This document shows positions 1 through 5,700 of a DNA stretch of 5,700 nt, in pieces. How positions within the stretch are numbered: the first letter of the stretch is position 1; each line of letters starts with the position of its first letter. The notes beneath the pieces are model-generated. The model worked only from the letters and a program-made list of their open reading frames with translations, was not told the DNA's origin and searched no databases. The stretch comes from an uncultured Leucobacter sp. (GTDB lineage: Bacteria > Actinomycetota > Actinomycetes > Actinomycetales > Microbacteriaceae), in assembly GCA_937872275.1 (NCBI GenBank), contig CALMSE010000122.1, forward strand, positions 1 through 5,700. The letters run 5' to 3'. A program made the translations under genes and the position numbers.

Positions 1-921
1 GGCCTCGGCCGGGGCCTCCGCGCCGTCGATCATCCGCGGGGCGCTGCGGCGCAGGAACTGCACGAAGCGGCGGGCGTCCGCCGAGAGGATCCGGCCGGCG
101 GGCCACGCGGCCACCGCGGTGGTCGGCTCGGGCCGCGGCGAGATCTCCCGCGTCACGAGCGGCCGCCCCTCGTAGCTGATGGCCGAGCGGGGCTGCGCGA
201 GGGTGATCGAGTAGCCGAGGCCCGCGGCCACCAGCGAACGCGCGACCTCGAGCTGCGAGGTGCGATGGCGGATCAGCGGCTCGGCGCCGTGCGAGCGGAA
301 GAGCTCCGCCACATGCGCCGGGCTCGGCGGCGTGTCGACGAGGATCAGGGGCTCGGCCGCGAGCGCGGCGACGGGGACCTCGTCGAGCTCGGCGAAGGGA
401 TGGTCGGCCGCGACGATGCAGCGCAGCCGCGTCGTGAAGACCGGCACCTTCCGCAGTCCGGGATCGAGGTCGACGTCGTACAGCAGGGCCGCCTCCAGCT
501 CGCCGCGACGCATCCGCTCGACGAGCACGTCCTGCGGCTCGGCGGCGAGATGCAGCTCGACGCGCGGATGCTCCCGCTTGAACAGGTCGAGCAGGGCGGG
601 GAAGAGCGTCGGCGCCACCGAGACGAAGCAGCCGCAGTGGAGCGGGCCCGCAAGCTCGTCGCCGGCGACGCGCTCCAGCTCCCCCGCCGCGCCGATCAGC
701 GCGAGCGCCTGCTCCCGCACCTCGAGGCCGATCGGGGTGAGGGTGATCCCCGCCGCCTTCGTGCGCACCAGGAGCTGGGCGCCGAGCGCGGCCTCCAGGT
801 CGTCGAGCGCGGAGGCGAGCGTCGAGCGCGACACGCTGATCCGCTCCCCGGCCGCGCTGATCGACCCCGCAGCCGCGACGGCGACGAAGTACTCGAGCTG
901 CCGGAGCGTGAGCCTCAGCAC
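1..921 (-). CDS. LysR-type transcriptional regulator (C-terminus cut by window edge)
   Basis: A DNA-binding regulator of the LysR family, open without a stop from 921 to the left edge (307 codons). Family members are usually about 300 residues, so only the last few residues are missing. Residues about 4-62 form the winged helix-turn-helix: LRQLEYFVAVAAAGSISAAG, then recognition-helix residues SRSTLASALDDLEAALG, then a wing ending in LTPIG. Residues about 66-90 are the linker helix. Residues about 93-295 form the periplasmic-binding-protein-like effector domain, beginning GPLHCGCFVSVAPTLFPALL. The start is GTG at 921, preceded by GGAG at a 7-nt spacing; upstream in frame there is only a stop at 993-991, which is also the rlmH stop. 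The gene follows rlmH by 69 bp on the same strand and could be its downstream partner. The effector and target genes cannot be told from the sequence; LysR genes often regulate a neighbour, which here may lie beyond the left edge. Confidence 0.93.
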   Translation of the reverse strand, partial: MLRLTLRQLEYFVAVAAAGSISAAGERISVSRSTLASALDDLEAALGAQLLVRTKAAGITLTPIGLEVREQALALIGAAGELERVAGDELAGPLHCGCFVSVAPTLFPALLDLFKREHPRVELHLAAEPQDVLVERMRRGELEAALLYDVDLDPGLRKVPVFTTRLRCIVAADHPFAELDEVPVAALAAEPLILVDTPPSPAHVAELFRSHGAEPLIRHRTSQLEVARSLVAAGLGYSITLAQPRSAISYEGRPLVTREISPRPEPTTAVAAWPAGRILSADARRFVQFLRRSAPRMIDGAEAPAEA

Positions 922-990
922 GGTGACGCTCCGACGGGCGCCGCCGGGGCGGGCCCGGCAGCCTCGACCGGCCCCCCGGCCCCGGCCGCG

Positions 991-1449
991 CTAGACATGG
1001 TGGTACGGCCTTCCGGCCGCGATCTCCTGCGCCCGGTACAGCTGCTCCGCGAGGATCAGCCGCACGAGCTGGTGCGGGAAGACCAGCTTCGACAGGCTCC
1101 ACACGAGATCGGCGCGCTCGCGCACGCGCGCGTCGACCCCGTAGGATCCGCCGATCACGGCGAGGACGGGGCGGCCGGCGTCGAAAGCGCCCTGCAGCGT
1201 GCGGGCGAGCTCGGGGGAGTCGATGCTCCTGCCGCGCTCGTCGAGCAGCACCAGGAACGCGCCGCGATCCGCCTTCGCGAGGATGCGGTCCGACTCCTCG
1301 GCCCGCGCCGCATCGCCCTCGCGGGCCGAATGCGGCAGCAGCTGCCACGAGGCGTCGAAGGGCTTGCGCAGGCGCCGCTCGTAGCGGTCGACGCCCTCGG
1401 CGACCCAGCTCTCGTGCTTCTTCCCGACGGCGAGAATGCGAACGGCCAT
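991..1449 (-). CDS. rlmH: 23S rRNA (pseudouridine-1915-N3)-methyltransferase RlmH
   Basis: SPOUT-class methyltransferase which in this family uses S-adenosylmethionine to methylate N3 of pseudouridine 1915 in helix 69 of 23S rRNA, on assembled 70S ribosomes. The predicted protein has 152 residues, close to the usual 155-160. Visible family marks are the N-terminal strand MAVRILAVGKKHESW, the segment LVLLDERGRSIDSPELA (about 67-83), the SAM-binding knot loop VIGGSYGVD (98-106), the stretch LSKLVFPHQLVRLILAEQLYRA (119-140, shown in part), and the conserved terminal PYH. The start is ATG at 1449 because AGGAGG lies at 1462-1457 with 7 nt spacing and the protein then begins exactly where the family does. 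The frame stays open upstream to a possible start at 1533, but that extension only translates the palindromic repeat. The gene lies 140 bp downstream of the aminotransferase gene and 69 bp ahead of lysR. Confidence 0.95.
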   Translation of the reverse strand: MAVRILAVGKKHESWVAEGVDRYERRLRKPFDASWQLLPHSAREGDAARAEESDRILAKADRGAFLVLLDERGRSIDSPELARTLQGAFDAGRPVLAVIGGSYGVDARVRERADLVWSLSKLVFPHQLVRLILAEQLYRAQEIAAGRPYHHV

Positions 1450-1456
1450 CAGCGCC

Positions 1457-1462
1457 CCTCCT
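1457..1462 (-). promoter_or_regulatory. Strong ribosome binding site of rlmH (decides the start)
   Basis: Read on the minus strand the bases are AGGAGG, a full Shine-Dalgarno match, followed by 7 nt and the ATG at 1449. This fixes the rlmH start downstream of the palindromic repeat and excludes the longer in-frame extension. Confidence 0.8.
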
Positions 1463-1469
1463 CGCCGCG

Positions 1470-1542
1470 CCGAAACCGCATCCGAGTACCGAAACCGCAT
1501 CGAAAGCGCGTGACTACCATGCGGTTTCGGCACTCGGATGCG
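1470..1542. repeat. Palindromic repeat element in the rlmH leader (24-bp arms plus an extra half copy)
   Basis: Arms at 1477-1500 and 1519-1542 are reverse complements over 24 bp with a single mismatch (A1488 against C1531), separated by an 18-nt loop (1501-1518). In a minus-strand transcript that mismatch becomes a G-U pair, so the RNA stem would be unbroken. A 13-nt direct repeat (CCGAAACCGCATC) occurs at 1470-1482 and again at 1489-1501, a 19-nt period. The right-arm segment 1519-1530 can therefore pair with either copy. The element lies between the aminotransferase stop (1590) and the rlmH Shine-Dalgarno (1462-1457). It could be a transcription terminator without a U tract, a dispersed palindromic repeat, or an operator. 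A small separate hairpin, GCAGCG-CGA-CGCTGC, sits next to it at 1549-1563. Confidence 0.85.
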
Positions 1543-1589
1543 ATCTCAGCAGCGCGACGCTGCCTCGCAGAGCGGCGGATCGCCACAAC

Positions 1590-2807
1590 CTAGTCCACCC
1601 GCACGGTCTCGAGGTACGCGGCGATGCGCCCGATCGCCTCGGTGAGCACCGGCACGGCGGGCAGCGTCACGAAGCGCAGGTGGTCCGGCGTCAGCAGGTT
1701 GAAGCCGCGGCCGTTGGTCACGAGCACCCGCGTCGCGCGCAGCAGCTCGATCACGAAGTGCTGGTCGTCGTCGATCGGGTAGCGCTCGGGATTGAGGCGC
1801 GGGAAGAGGTACATCGCCCCGCCGGGCAGCACGCACTCGACCCCGGGGATCTCGGTGAGCAGCCGGTGCGCGGCGTCGCGCTGCTCGCGCAGACGCCCGC
1901 CGGGCGCGCACAGCGCCTCGATCGACGACTCCGTCGACAGCGCCACCGGGATCGCGTACTGCGCGGGCACGTTGGCGCACATGCGCATGTTCGCGAGCAG
2001 GGTGAGGCCCTCGAGGAAGTCGCTCGCGAGGGCCCGGTCGCCCGAGGCGATCACCCAGCCCGAGCGGTAGCCCGCGACCCGTTGCACCTTGGACAGCCCG
2101 CCGAAGGTGAGGCAGAGCGTGTGCTCGACGTGGAGCGCCGCGTACTCGTGACGGGCGCCGTCGTAGAGGATGCGGTCGTAGATCTCGTCGGCCATCAGCA
2201 CGAGCCCGTGCCGCTCGGCGAGGGCGGCGAAGCCGCGCACCAGCTCGGCCGAGTAGACCGCGCCCGTGGGATTGTTCGGGTTGATCAGCACGATGCCCTT
2301 GGTCCGCTCGGTCACGAGCGCCTCGATCGCCTCGAGGTCGGGCATCCAGCCGTTCGACTCGTCGCAGGGGTAGTGCACGGCGCGCCCGCCGGTGAGGGTC
2401 ACCTGCGCGGTCCACAGGGGGTAGTCCGGGGCGGGCACGAGGATCTCGTCGCCCGGGCTCACGAGCGCCTGCAGCACGAGCGAGATCAGCTCGCTCACGC
2501 CGTTGCCGATCAGCACGTCCTCGGGGCCGATGCCGGTCAGCCCGATCTCCTCGTAGTGCCGCACCACCGCCTCGCGCGCCGGGAGCACTCCGCGGGAGTC
2601 GCTGTAGCCCTGCGCCTCCGGCAGCACGCGCCGCATCTCGTCCACGATCTCGGGCGGCGCCTCGAAGCCGAAGGGGGCGGGGTTTCCGATGTTGAGCTTC
2701 AGGATGGTCTCGCCTGCGCGCTCCAGCCGCTCCGCCTCTTGGAGGATCGGACCGCGCACGTCGTAGCGCACGCCGCTGAGCTTGCTGGATTGAGTGATCG
2801 GCCGCAC
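1590..2807 (-). CDS. alaA: AlaA-type alanine (glutamate-pyruvate) aminotransferase
   Basis: Cytoplasmic class I/II pyridoxal-phosphate aminotransferase that would interconvert pyruvate plus glutamate with alanine plus 2-oxoglutarate. Very similar along its whole length to E. coli AlaA as I remember it: SSKLSGVRYDVRGPIL near the N-terminus, then KLNIGNPAPFGF, GNGVSELI, VPAPDYPLW, INPNNPTGAVYS (about 176-187), ADEIYDRILYD (206-216), GLSKVQRVAGYRSGW with the PLP lysine at about 240, CANVPAQYAI, and LRFVTLP with the carboxylate-binding arginine at about 378. I chose GTG at 2807, giving 405 residues and an N-terminus matching the family; AGGA lies 8 nt upstream. A TTG at 2840 would add 11 residues (416 in all) with no family match. 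The gene begins 85 bp after the ABC transporter stop. A substrate other than alanine is possible within the wider aminotransferase family. Confidence 0.92.
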   Translation of the reverse strand: MRPITQSSKLSGVRYDVRGPILQEAERLERAGETILKLNIGNPAPFGFEAPPEIVDEMRRVLPEAQGYSDSRGVLPAREAVVRHYEEIGLTGIGPEDVLIGNGVSELISLVLQALVSPGDEILVPAPDYPLWTAQVTLTGGRAVHYPCDESNGWMPDLEAIEALVTERTKGIVLINPNNPTGAVYSAELVRGFAALAERHGLVLMADEIYDRILYDGARHEYAALHVEHTLCLTFGGLSKVQRVAGYRSGWVIASGDRALASDFLEGLTLLANMRMCANVPAQYAIPVALSTESSIEALCAPGGRLREQRDAAHRLLTEIPGVECVLPGGAMYLFPRLNPERYPIDDDQHFVIELLRATRVLVTNGRGFNLLTPDHLRFVTLPAVPVLTEAIGRIAAYLETVRVD

Positions 2808-2814
2808 CCTCAAA

Positions 2815-2840
2815 ATCCTACTCTTGCCGGGCGGTGCCAA
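2815..2840 (-). promoter_or_regulatory. Possible promoter of the aminotransferase gene, leaderless-type spacing
   Basis: On the minus strand TAGGAT (2820-2815) fits the actinobacterial -10 pattern TANNNT and ends 7 nt before the GTG at 2807, which would put the transcript start at or next to the start codon. TTGGCA at 2840-2835 resembles a -35 box, but the 14-nt spacer is shorter than the usual 16-19. The AGGA inside the -10 could instead serve as a ribosome binding site on a longer transcript, so the assignment is weak. Confidence 0.3.
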
Positions 2841-2877
2841 ACGCCGCCACAGGTACGGGGATTGGCCCGCGCGGGCC
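2830..2877 (-). terminator. Candidate GC-rich hairpins after the ABC transporter gene
   Basis: Two short structures lie between the transporter stop (2893) and the aminotransferase start. One is a perfect 14-bp palindrome, GGCCCGCGCGGGCC, at 2864-2877, beginning 15 nt after the stop. The other is a hairpin at 2830-2848 with GGCGG/CCGCC arms and a loop of about 5 nt. Neither is followed by a clear U tract, only a few T bases near 2815, so a terminator role is a weak inference. Confidence 0.25.
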
Positions 2878-2892
2878 TCCGCGGAACCCCGC

Positions 2893-4767
2893 CTACCCCT
2901 GCTGCGCGTAGAGCTCCGCGTAGCGGCCGCCCCGCTCGAGCAGCTCGGCGTGGGTGCCCTGCTCGACGATGCGGCCCGCGGACACGACGTAGATGCGGTC
3001 CGCCGCGACGACCGTCGAGAGGCGGTGCGCGATCGCGATCGTCGTGCGCCCGCCGCGCGCGTCGTCGAGCGCGCGCTGCACCGCCCGCTCGTTCACCGTG
3101 TCGAGCGCGCTCGTCGCCTCGTCGAGCACGAGCACGCGGGGGTTCTTCAGCAGCACGCGGGCGATCGCGATCCGCTGCTTCTCCCCGCCGGAGAGGCGGT
3201 AGCCGCGCTCGCCCACGACGGTGTCGTAGCCGTCCGCGAACGAGGCGATCGTGTCGTGGATGTTCGCGAGGCGGGCCGCCGCCTCGAGCTCCTCCCGGGT
3301 CGCGTCGGGCTTCGCGTAGCGCAGGTTGTCGGCGATCGAGGCGTGGAAGAGGTACGGATCCTGCGTCACGACGCCGATGCGGTCCATGAGCGCGGTCTGC
3401 CGCAGCCGGCGCACGTCCTCGCCCGCGTAGCGCACCGATCCGGCGCTCGCCTCGTAGAGGCGCGGGATCAGCATGCCGATCGTGGTCTTGCCCGAGCCCG
3501 ATGCGCCCACGAAGGCGACGAACTCGCCGGGCGCCACGTGGAACGACACCCCGTCGAGGGTCGGCGGCGCATCCGGCGCCGCATCGGGATAGCGGAAGCT
3601 GACCCGCTCGAAGTCGATCCGCCCCGCCGGGCCGGGCTCGTCGGAGGGGTCGCGGGCGTCGTCGGCGTCGCGGATCGCGGGCTCGAGGTCGAGGTACTCG
3701 AAGATGCGGGCGAACAGCGCCCGCGAGGTCTGCAGGTCGAGGGCGACCCGCATGAGCGCCATCATCGGGAAGAGCAGCCGCGCCTGCACCGTGGTGAAGG
3801 CGACGACCGTGCCCGCGGTGATGCCCGGGTCGAAGCCCTGCCCCTGCGCCTGCGCGATGAGCCAGCCCGAGACGAGGTAGACGATCGCGGGCACCGCCGA
3901 GAGGAACACCTGGATGCCGGCGAAGAAGAGCTGCCCGCTCATGACCTGCCGCACCTGCAGCTCGATCTGGTTGCGGTTCTCGGCGGCGTAGCGCTCGGTC
4001 TCGGCCTGCTGCTGCGAGTAGGTCTTCGCGAGCAGCACCCCCGACACCGACAGCGCCTCCTGGGTGATCGCGCTCATCTCGGAGAGCGACTCCTGCGTGC
4101 GCCCGGCGATCCGCGCCCTGATCTGCCCGACCTTGCGCTGCCCGGCCACGAGCGCCGGCAGCAGCACGAGCGCGACGATCGTGAGCTGCCAGCTGAGCAG
4201 CAGCATCGCCACGAACGCGGCGATGACCGTGACCGTGTTGCCGATGATGCTCGATACCGTGTTCGAGAGCACGCCCGCGACCCCGCCGACGTCGTTCTGC
4301 AGCCGGGACTGGATGACGCCCGTCTTGGTGCGGGTGAAGAAGCCGAGCTCCATCGACTGCAGGTGCGAGAACAGCCGCACGCGCAGGTCTCCCATGACCC
4401 GGTTGCCGACGCGCGCGGTCTGCTTCGTCTGCACGATACCGAGGCCCGAGGAGAGCACGAAGGCGAGCACCATGGCGAGCACGAGCCAGCCGAGCAGGGG
4501 CAGGTTCGGGTGGCCCGAGGGCGGGAACAGACCGTCGTCGAAGACGCGCTCGGTGATGAGCGGCGGGACGATGCCGAGCGCCGCAGCGACGAGCACGAGC
4601 GCGACGATGACGACGAGCTGGGCCCGGTAGGGGTGGAACAGCGCCGCGATGCGCCGGCCGAGCCCCGGGATCTCGGGTGCCGCCTCGTTGAGCTCGCGCT
4701 GCTTCTCGGCGTCGGAGGCCGAGACGCGCGATCCGCCGCCCCTGCCCGCCATGCCGCCCATACTCAT
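2893..4767 (-). CDS. ABC half-transporter, fused membrane and ATPase domains (exporter type)
   Basis: A 624-residue inner-membrane protein that would dimerise and use ATP to move a substrate, most likely outward. A basic, polar N-terminal tail of about 45 residues is followed by six hydrophobic segments near 50-71, 91-112, 169-190, 193-210, 279-302 and 315-338. The ATPase domain (about 383-624) has an A-loop tyrosine in FRYP (393), Walker A GASGSGKT (421-428), Q-loop VTQDPYLF (Gln469), signature LSGGE (525-529), Walker B VLVLDE (545-550, catalytic Glu550), D-loop SALD (553-556) and H-loop His581. All catalytic residues are intact. The coupling region FFTRTKTGVIQSRLQNDVGGV (143-163, shown in full here as the segment from FFTRTK to GGV) is typical of BmrA/MsbA-like multidrug or lipid exporters. 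Start: ATG at 4767, chosen over ATGs at 4761 and 4752 because a -10-like TATCCT lies 7 nt upstream. The substrate is unknown. Confidence 0.93.
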   Translation of the reverse strand: MSMGGMAGRGGGSRVSASDAEKQRELNEAAPEIPGLGRRIAALFHPYRAQLVVIVALVLVAAALGIVPPLITERVFDDGLFPPSGHPNLPLLGWLVLAMVLAFVLSSGLGIVQTKQTARVGNRVMGDLRVRLFSHLQSMELGFFTRTKTGVIQSRLQNDVGGVAGVLSNTVSSIIGNTVTVIAAFVAMLLLSWQLTIVALVLLPALVAGQRKVGQIRARIAGRTQESLSEMSAITQEALSVSGVLLAKTYSQQQAETERYAAENRNQIELQVRQVMSGQLFFAGIQVFLSAVPAIVYLVSGWLIAQAQGQGFDPGITAGTVVAFTTVQARLLFPMMALMRVALDLQTSRALFARIFEYLDLEPAIRDADDARDPSDEPGPAGRIDFERVSFRYPDAAPDAPPTLDGVSFHVAPGEFVAFVGASGSGKTTIGMLIPRLYEASAGSVRYAGEDVRRLRQTALMDRIGVVTQDPYLFHASIADNLRYAKPDATREELEAAARLANIHDTIASFADGYDTVVGERGYRLSGGEKQRIAIARVLLKNPRVLVLDEATSALDTVNERAVQRALDDARGGRTTIAIAHRLSTVVAADRIYVVSAGRIVEQGTHAELLERGGRYAELYAQQG

Positions 4768-4774
4768 GGTTCGG

Positions 4775-4780
4775 AGGATA
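4775..4780 (-). promoter_or_regulatory. Possible -10 box of the ABC transporter gene, leaderless-type spacing
   Basis: Read on the minus strand the bases are TATCCT, matching TANNNT, and 7 nt separate them from the ATG at 4767. No Shine-Dalgarno sits at a normal distance; the nearest GGAG is 13 nt upstream and overlaps the proposed promoter. This fits a leaderless transcript starting at or beside the ATG. No convincing -35 box is seen 16-19 nt further upstream. Confidence 0.35.
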
Positions 4781-4869
4781 CTCCGGGCCGCCCGCGTCGG
4801 GGACGATGTTCGCTGCGGGCGCCCTCATGCTGCGCGGCAGGCGATCAGCAGGTGGATCCGCCCCGACCG

Positions 4870-4957
4870 CGTGCGGTTCAGCCGGTTACGGGTGTTCCGC
4901 CGGATGAATCCGCGGGTTTTCTTCCGGCTGAGGTCCGAGAACCGGCTGAACCGCGCG
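4870..4957. repeat. Long inverted repeat upstream of the ABC transporter gene
   Basis: The 15-mer GCGGTTCAGCCGGTT at 4873-4887 is repeated as a perfect reverse complement at 4940-4954. Pairing continues outward through 4870-4872/4955-4957 with one G-T wobble, giving about 18 bp around a 52-nt centre. The core CCGGCTGA also occurs a third time at 4924-4931 in the same direction as the right arm, and CGGAT-GA-ATCCG (4901-4912) forms a small hairpin inside. It lies about 90-190 bp upstream of the transporter start and about 70 bp after the right lysR stop. It could be an operator pair, a structured leader or part of a terminator. Confidence 0.75.
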
Positions 4958-4966
4958 GCGGACGGC

Positions 4967-5023
4967 CCCGGAGTCGGCCCAGGAGCGGCGGATCCGCCCG
5001 CGCGCGCGTCGGCCGGCTCCGGG
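4967..5023 (-). terminator. Candidate terminator stem-loop after the right lysR gene
   Basis: Arms CCCGGAGTCGGCC (4967-4979) and GGCCGGCTCCGGG (5011-5023) pair over 13 bp with one mismatch. The 31-nt loop holds a perfect 12-bp palindrome, GGCGGATCCGCC, at 4987-4998. The stem begins 5 nt after the lysR stop codon, the usual place for a terminator. No U tract follows, so if it terminates it does so as a U-less hairpin, as is often proposed in high-GC actinobacteria. Confidence 0.4.
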
Positions 5024-5028
5024 CGGGA

Positions 5029-5700
5029 CTATTCCGGAGAGCCCCGGAGATCGCCCCGCGAGATCGTGCGCCGCGAACCCGCCGCGTCGATGACCGGACG
5101 GACGAGGGGATGCGGCTCGCGGCCCTCGGGGCCGGCGAGCACCAGCCGTCGGGCCTGGCGCTCCACGAGCGGCCGCATGCACAGCCCGGCCGGCAGCATC
5201 CCCCGCCCGAGCGTGGGGACGATGGACACTCCGAACCCCTGCTGCACCATGGCGAAGAGCGTGCTCATCTCGCGCACCCGGTGCCGCACGGCGAAATCGA
5301 CTCCCGCGGCCTCGTGCATGCGCTGCACGTGCGTCTCGCAGCCGCCGGTGGAGACGATGAGCCCGTCGACGGCCAGCTCCTCGAGGGGGATCGCCTCGAG
5401 CTCGGCGAGCGGATGATCCTCGCGGATCACCACCGCGAACTCGTCGACGTCGATGATCTTCGACCCCTCCGGCATGCGCTCCGGCTCGACGAGGATCGCG
5501 ATGTCGACGAGTCCGCCCGCCAGCCACTCGGGCAGCTCGTCGTCGTCGCCCTCGTACACCTCGATGCGCACCCCGGGCAGGGCGATCGCCCACTCCTCGA
5601 TGAGAGCGGGCAGGAGCCCCTGGCAGACGGTGGGCACGGCCCCGAGCCGGAGGGCGCCCTGCAGCGAGTCGTCGCCCCGGGCCGCCGCCTCGAGCTCGCC
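5029..5700 (-). CDS. LysR-type transcriptional regulator (N-terminus beyond window)
   Basis: Partial regulator of the LysR family: 223 residues are visible, ending at a TAG at 5031-5029. The frame stays open to the right edge, and the first visible residues (ELEAAARGDDSLQGALRLGA) are a typical LysR linker helix entering the effector domain. The domain continues VPTVCQGLLPALIEEWAIAL, EWLAGGLVDIAILVEPERMP, VVIREDHPLAELEAIPLEEL, and the second-lobe stretch FAMVQQGFGVSIVPTLGRGM. These match the family's effector-binding fold in order. The helix-turn-helix, about 80-90 residues, must lie beyond 5700. A GTG at 5637 is internal and is not the true start. The protein is clearly different in sequence from the LysR at 1-921. 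Target genes are unknown; the transporter gene 261 bp downstream is on the same strand rather than divergent, so regulation of it is only a possibility. Confidence 0.9.
   Translation of the reverse strand, partial: GELEAAARGDDSLQGALRLGAVPTVCQGLLPALIEEWAIALPGVRIEVYEGDDDELPEWLAGGLVDIAILVEPERMPEGSKIIDVDEFAVVIREDHPLAELEAIPLEELAVDGLIVSTGGCETHVQRMHEAAGVDFAVRHRVREMSTLFAMVQQGFGVSIVPTLGRGMLPAGLCMRPLVERQARRLVLAGPEGREPHPLVRPVIDAAGSRRTISRGDLRGSPE

Noticed and set aside
1450..1533. N-terminal extension of RlmH by 28 residues
   Set aside because: The extension translates the palindromic repeat, lacks family similarity, and the strong AGGAGG with 7-nt spacing points to the ATG at 1449.
265..1593. Long plus-strand open frame of 442 codons, and another at 260-994
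   Set aside because: They lie opposite the lysR and rlmH genes, whose products are clear family members. The translations are Arg/Ala/Glu-rich and low in complexity, as expected from the complement of high-GC coding DNA.
1680..3389. Plus-strand open frame of 569 codons
   Set aside because: It lies opposite the aminotransferase and transporter genes and crosses the spacer between them. There is no recognisable domain, and its tail is an Arg/Ser/Pro-rich run typical of a shadow frame.
2810..4828. Minus-strand open frame of 672 codons overlapping the transporter gene
   Set aside because: It is a frame-shifted reading of the ABC transporter gene with very high Arg/Ala/Gly and no motifs; the other frame carries every ABC motif.
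4806..4907. A 33-codon plus-strand ORF in the spacer right of the transporter gene
   Set aside because: No Shine-Dalgarno, Gly/Ala/Ser-rich composition, and it overlaps one arm of the inverted repeat; nothing supports translation.
4854..4999. Small mobile element bounded by the GGATCCGCCC direct repeats
   Set aside because: The inverted repeats do not abut the direct repeats, there is no transposase, and a 10-nt GC-rich repeat at this spacing is weak evidence of a target duplication.
4649..5593. Open frames on both strands spanning the spacer and the right lysR end
   Set aside because: Both are compositional shadows of the lysR and transporter ends. They run through the inverted repeats and show no family features.

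Overview
The window is very GC-rich, with strongly G/C-biased third codon positions. Every supported gene lies on the minus strand. The protein set and composition fit a high-GC actinobacterium. A Microbacteriaceae-like organism is my best guess, but no rRNA or other marker is present to settle it.

Read in the direction of transcription (right to left), the layout is as follows. (1) 5700-5029 is the C-terminal three quarters of a LysR-type regulator whose DNA-binding domain lies beyond the right edge. (2) 5028-4768 is a 261-bp spacer with two extended inverted repeats and a -10-like hexamer placed for a leaderless transcript. (3) 4767-2893 is a complete ABC half-transporter with fused membrane and ATPase domains, probably an exporter. 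(4) 2892-2808 is an 85-bp spacer with small GC-rich hairpins and another leaderless-style -10. (5) 2807-1590 is an AlaA-type alanine aminotransferase. (6) 1589-1450 is a 140-bp spacer dominated by a 24-bp-arm palindrome plus an extra direct copy of half of it. (7) 1449-991 is rlmH, a 23S rRNA pseudouridine methyltransferase. (8) 990-922 is a short G-rich gap. (9) 921-1 is a second LysR-type regulator, complete except for its extreme C-terminus.

The genes do not form an obvious pathway. Two housekeeping genes (amino-acid transamination and ribosome modification) and an exporter share a strand and are flanked by two unrelated LysR regulators. The spacers of 69-261 bp, with hairpins and possible promoters, suggest several transcription units; rlmH and the left lysR are the pair most likely to be co-transcribed.

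No mobile element, CRISPR array, tRNA, rRNA or toxin/defence gene is visible. The least explained content is intergenic: the palindromic element in front of rlmH, and the paired inverted repeats between the right lysR and the ABC transporter gene.
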